From positions 374,077-403,702 of the forward strand of contig BMAT01008308.1 of assembly GCA_019649035.1 (NCBI GenBank): a stretch of 29,626 bases of DNA, written 5' to 3'. This document shows, piece by piece, positions 28,284-29,626 of the stretch; positions within the stretch are counted from its first letter, which is position 1; every line of letters begins with the position of its first letter. Position numbers and translations under genes: made by a program. This DNA is from Elysia marginata (taxonomy: Eukaryota > Mollusca > Gastropoda > Plakobranchidae). A model generated the notes under the pieces. It was given only the letters and a program-made list of their open reading frames with translations, did not search any database and was not told the origin of the DNA.

Positions 28284-29626
28284 CGACTGTCCAACCAGAA
28301 ATTAGAGGAAGGTACTGTTAAAAGGTAAATAAAAAACATTTTTGCTCAGAACACAAATCGAATCGGCTGCTTCTGAAACGTGCGCACAAGCTTAAAGATT
28401 AATTTCGAAATGCTCTCTTTAGGACGACACTCCACATGTTAAGATTTGCAGGTGACACTAATGTTAACAGTTATACTTCACATGTACCATTTGAAACTAT
28501 AAGTCAACATCTGGTTTTTATGGGAAACCTTTCTTTTAACCTAGAGCCAAACCCTTGAGGCAGTATCATTTTGTTTTCTGAATTTTTGTTGTTGTCAAGA
28601 TTATAGCCTTTTTCTTTCCCATGGTTTTCCTTTGATTAGGATATCGCTGTGGTTTTGCCTTTTTTTTTCTTTTTAGCTTACTTGCAGCTGTGGCCTTCAC
28701 TTAGGTCTAATTAAATTTTACTCAAAACCAAACGTTTTTGGCCACCATATTATTCTGTTCCACTCACAAGAAGTCAGAACCTAAAAATTAAAAAAAAAAA
28801 CGACTTTTATTATAAAGTGACTGATCTTGACGTCTCTTTTCTTTCTCAAAATTTTGAAAACAATGACTCAACCGAACAAAGAAGAAACACTTTTCAATAG
28901 ACTCTAGTACTAACCAGTCAATTTTATGGTCATGCATACGGTACCAACAAAAATGATATTGTATGGTAGGTGTTTGTAGGCCTCTCTACCCGCAAAAATA
29001 CTATCGGTGCGATATATACCTTTCTTGATCATTGTGATTTTGTAATTAGCTTCGAACAATCATTGGACCGAAATTGCATCTACCTACTGGGACATTGTTA
29101 TTTGTAAATTTTCACGCGTACATTTTTCATATAAGTTTCTGTATATAATTATGTACGGTACATCTGATTGTATGTAGCTATCTGAAATCATTAGAGAGGC
29201 CTAATTACTAGAAAATCAAATAATTACTGCATAACCTTACAAGTGCGTGTAATTATAGTATTGTTATCACTGAAGTGAAACTACTACTGGTAGTTTGCAT
29301 ACAAAAATCGCACTAACATGTACATTAATTTTGTCTTTTACTTCTTAGTCGAAACCACCTTAGTGCTCAATTAAACCGGAATCAGTCGGTGTTTTCTCGC
29401 TGGCTAATTCGAAACTTTAAAATGGTCAGTGGAAAATTTTTAGATGTAGGTTGAAAATTAGAAGAACGAGGACAAGGCATATAGGCAAGGTACAAAGAAG
29501 AAGAAGAAAAAGGGAGGTGTTAGGGGTGGAATGGGGACTTTTTATAAGCATGTAAGATAATTTTGTGCATCCCCGTAATGTCTAATGGGACTCAAAGAAG
29601 CACTGAATATCGGTGAAACATAAACT
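28280..29626. other. intergenic AT-rich sequence
   Basis: No gene, RNA or assignable repeat seen. A purine-rich block with GAAGAAGAAGAAGAAAAAG lies near 29495-29515. Confidence 0.5.

Noticed and set aside
1-29626. CRISPR arrays, operons or phage genes
   Set aside because: No regularly spaced repeats with unique spacers, no ribosome-binding-site-led compact genes; the DNA is eukaryotic with introns.

Overview
This is a window of animal nuclear DNA. It is AT-rich (roughly one third G+C by eye), has GT-AG introns, long intergenic stretches, microsatellites, tRNA-derived SINEs and a dead mariner transposase, and shows no bacterial-style operons. Two short runs of N (11871-11884 and 12721-12723) sit at homopolymers, which is typical of a short-read draft assembly. 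The palindromes TACATGTA and TAGGCCTA and chains of AGATCTAG recur throughout. With the protein divergence, these suggest a lophotrochozoan, perhaps a gastropod mollusc, but that placement is an impression and was not computed.

The one complete, confidently identified gene is a MYLIP/IDOL-type E3 ubiquitin ligase (FERM domain plus C-terminal RING) on the plus strand, in seven coding exons from 16205 to 21944. The exons join in consistent phases to 493 codons plus a stop. A promoter-like segment with two inverted CCAAT boxes and a GC/CACCC box lies just upstream (about 15955-16110). A full CRE palindrome lies in intron 1. An out-of-frame ATG sits 7 bases before the main start. A long AT-rich 3' UTR with several AATAAA signals follows. 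By family knowledge, the product would sit at the inner face of the plasma membrane, bind cytoplasmic tails of LDL-receptor-type receptors through FERM and ubiquitinate them through RING.

The left 16 kb is mostly intergenic. It holds one plausible isolated coding exon (1254-1420) with armadillo-repeat character, a minus-strand tRNA-derived SINE with a perfect 12-bp target-site duplication (3903-4196), an eroded mariner transposase (about 8124-8852), a pogo/Tigger-like non-autonomous element with inverted ends (11272-11772), and several microsatellites. The right 7.6 kb holds the 3' UTR, a 162-bp-period tandem duplication (24524-24834), and a second SINE lodged in a CT microsatellite (27968-28233).

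I see no CRISPR array, prokaryotic defence island or obviously new multi-gene system. The most interesting points concern the ligase gene: the overlapping upstream reading frame in exon 1, an open in-frame 33-codon extension before exon 4, and an Asp/His/Cys-rich linker before the RING that may bind metal.
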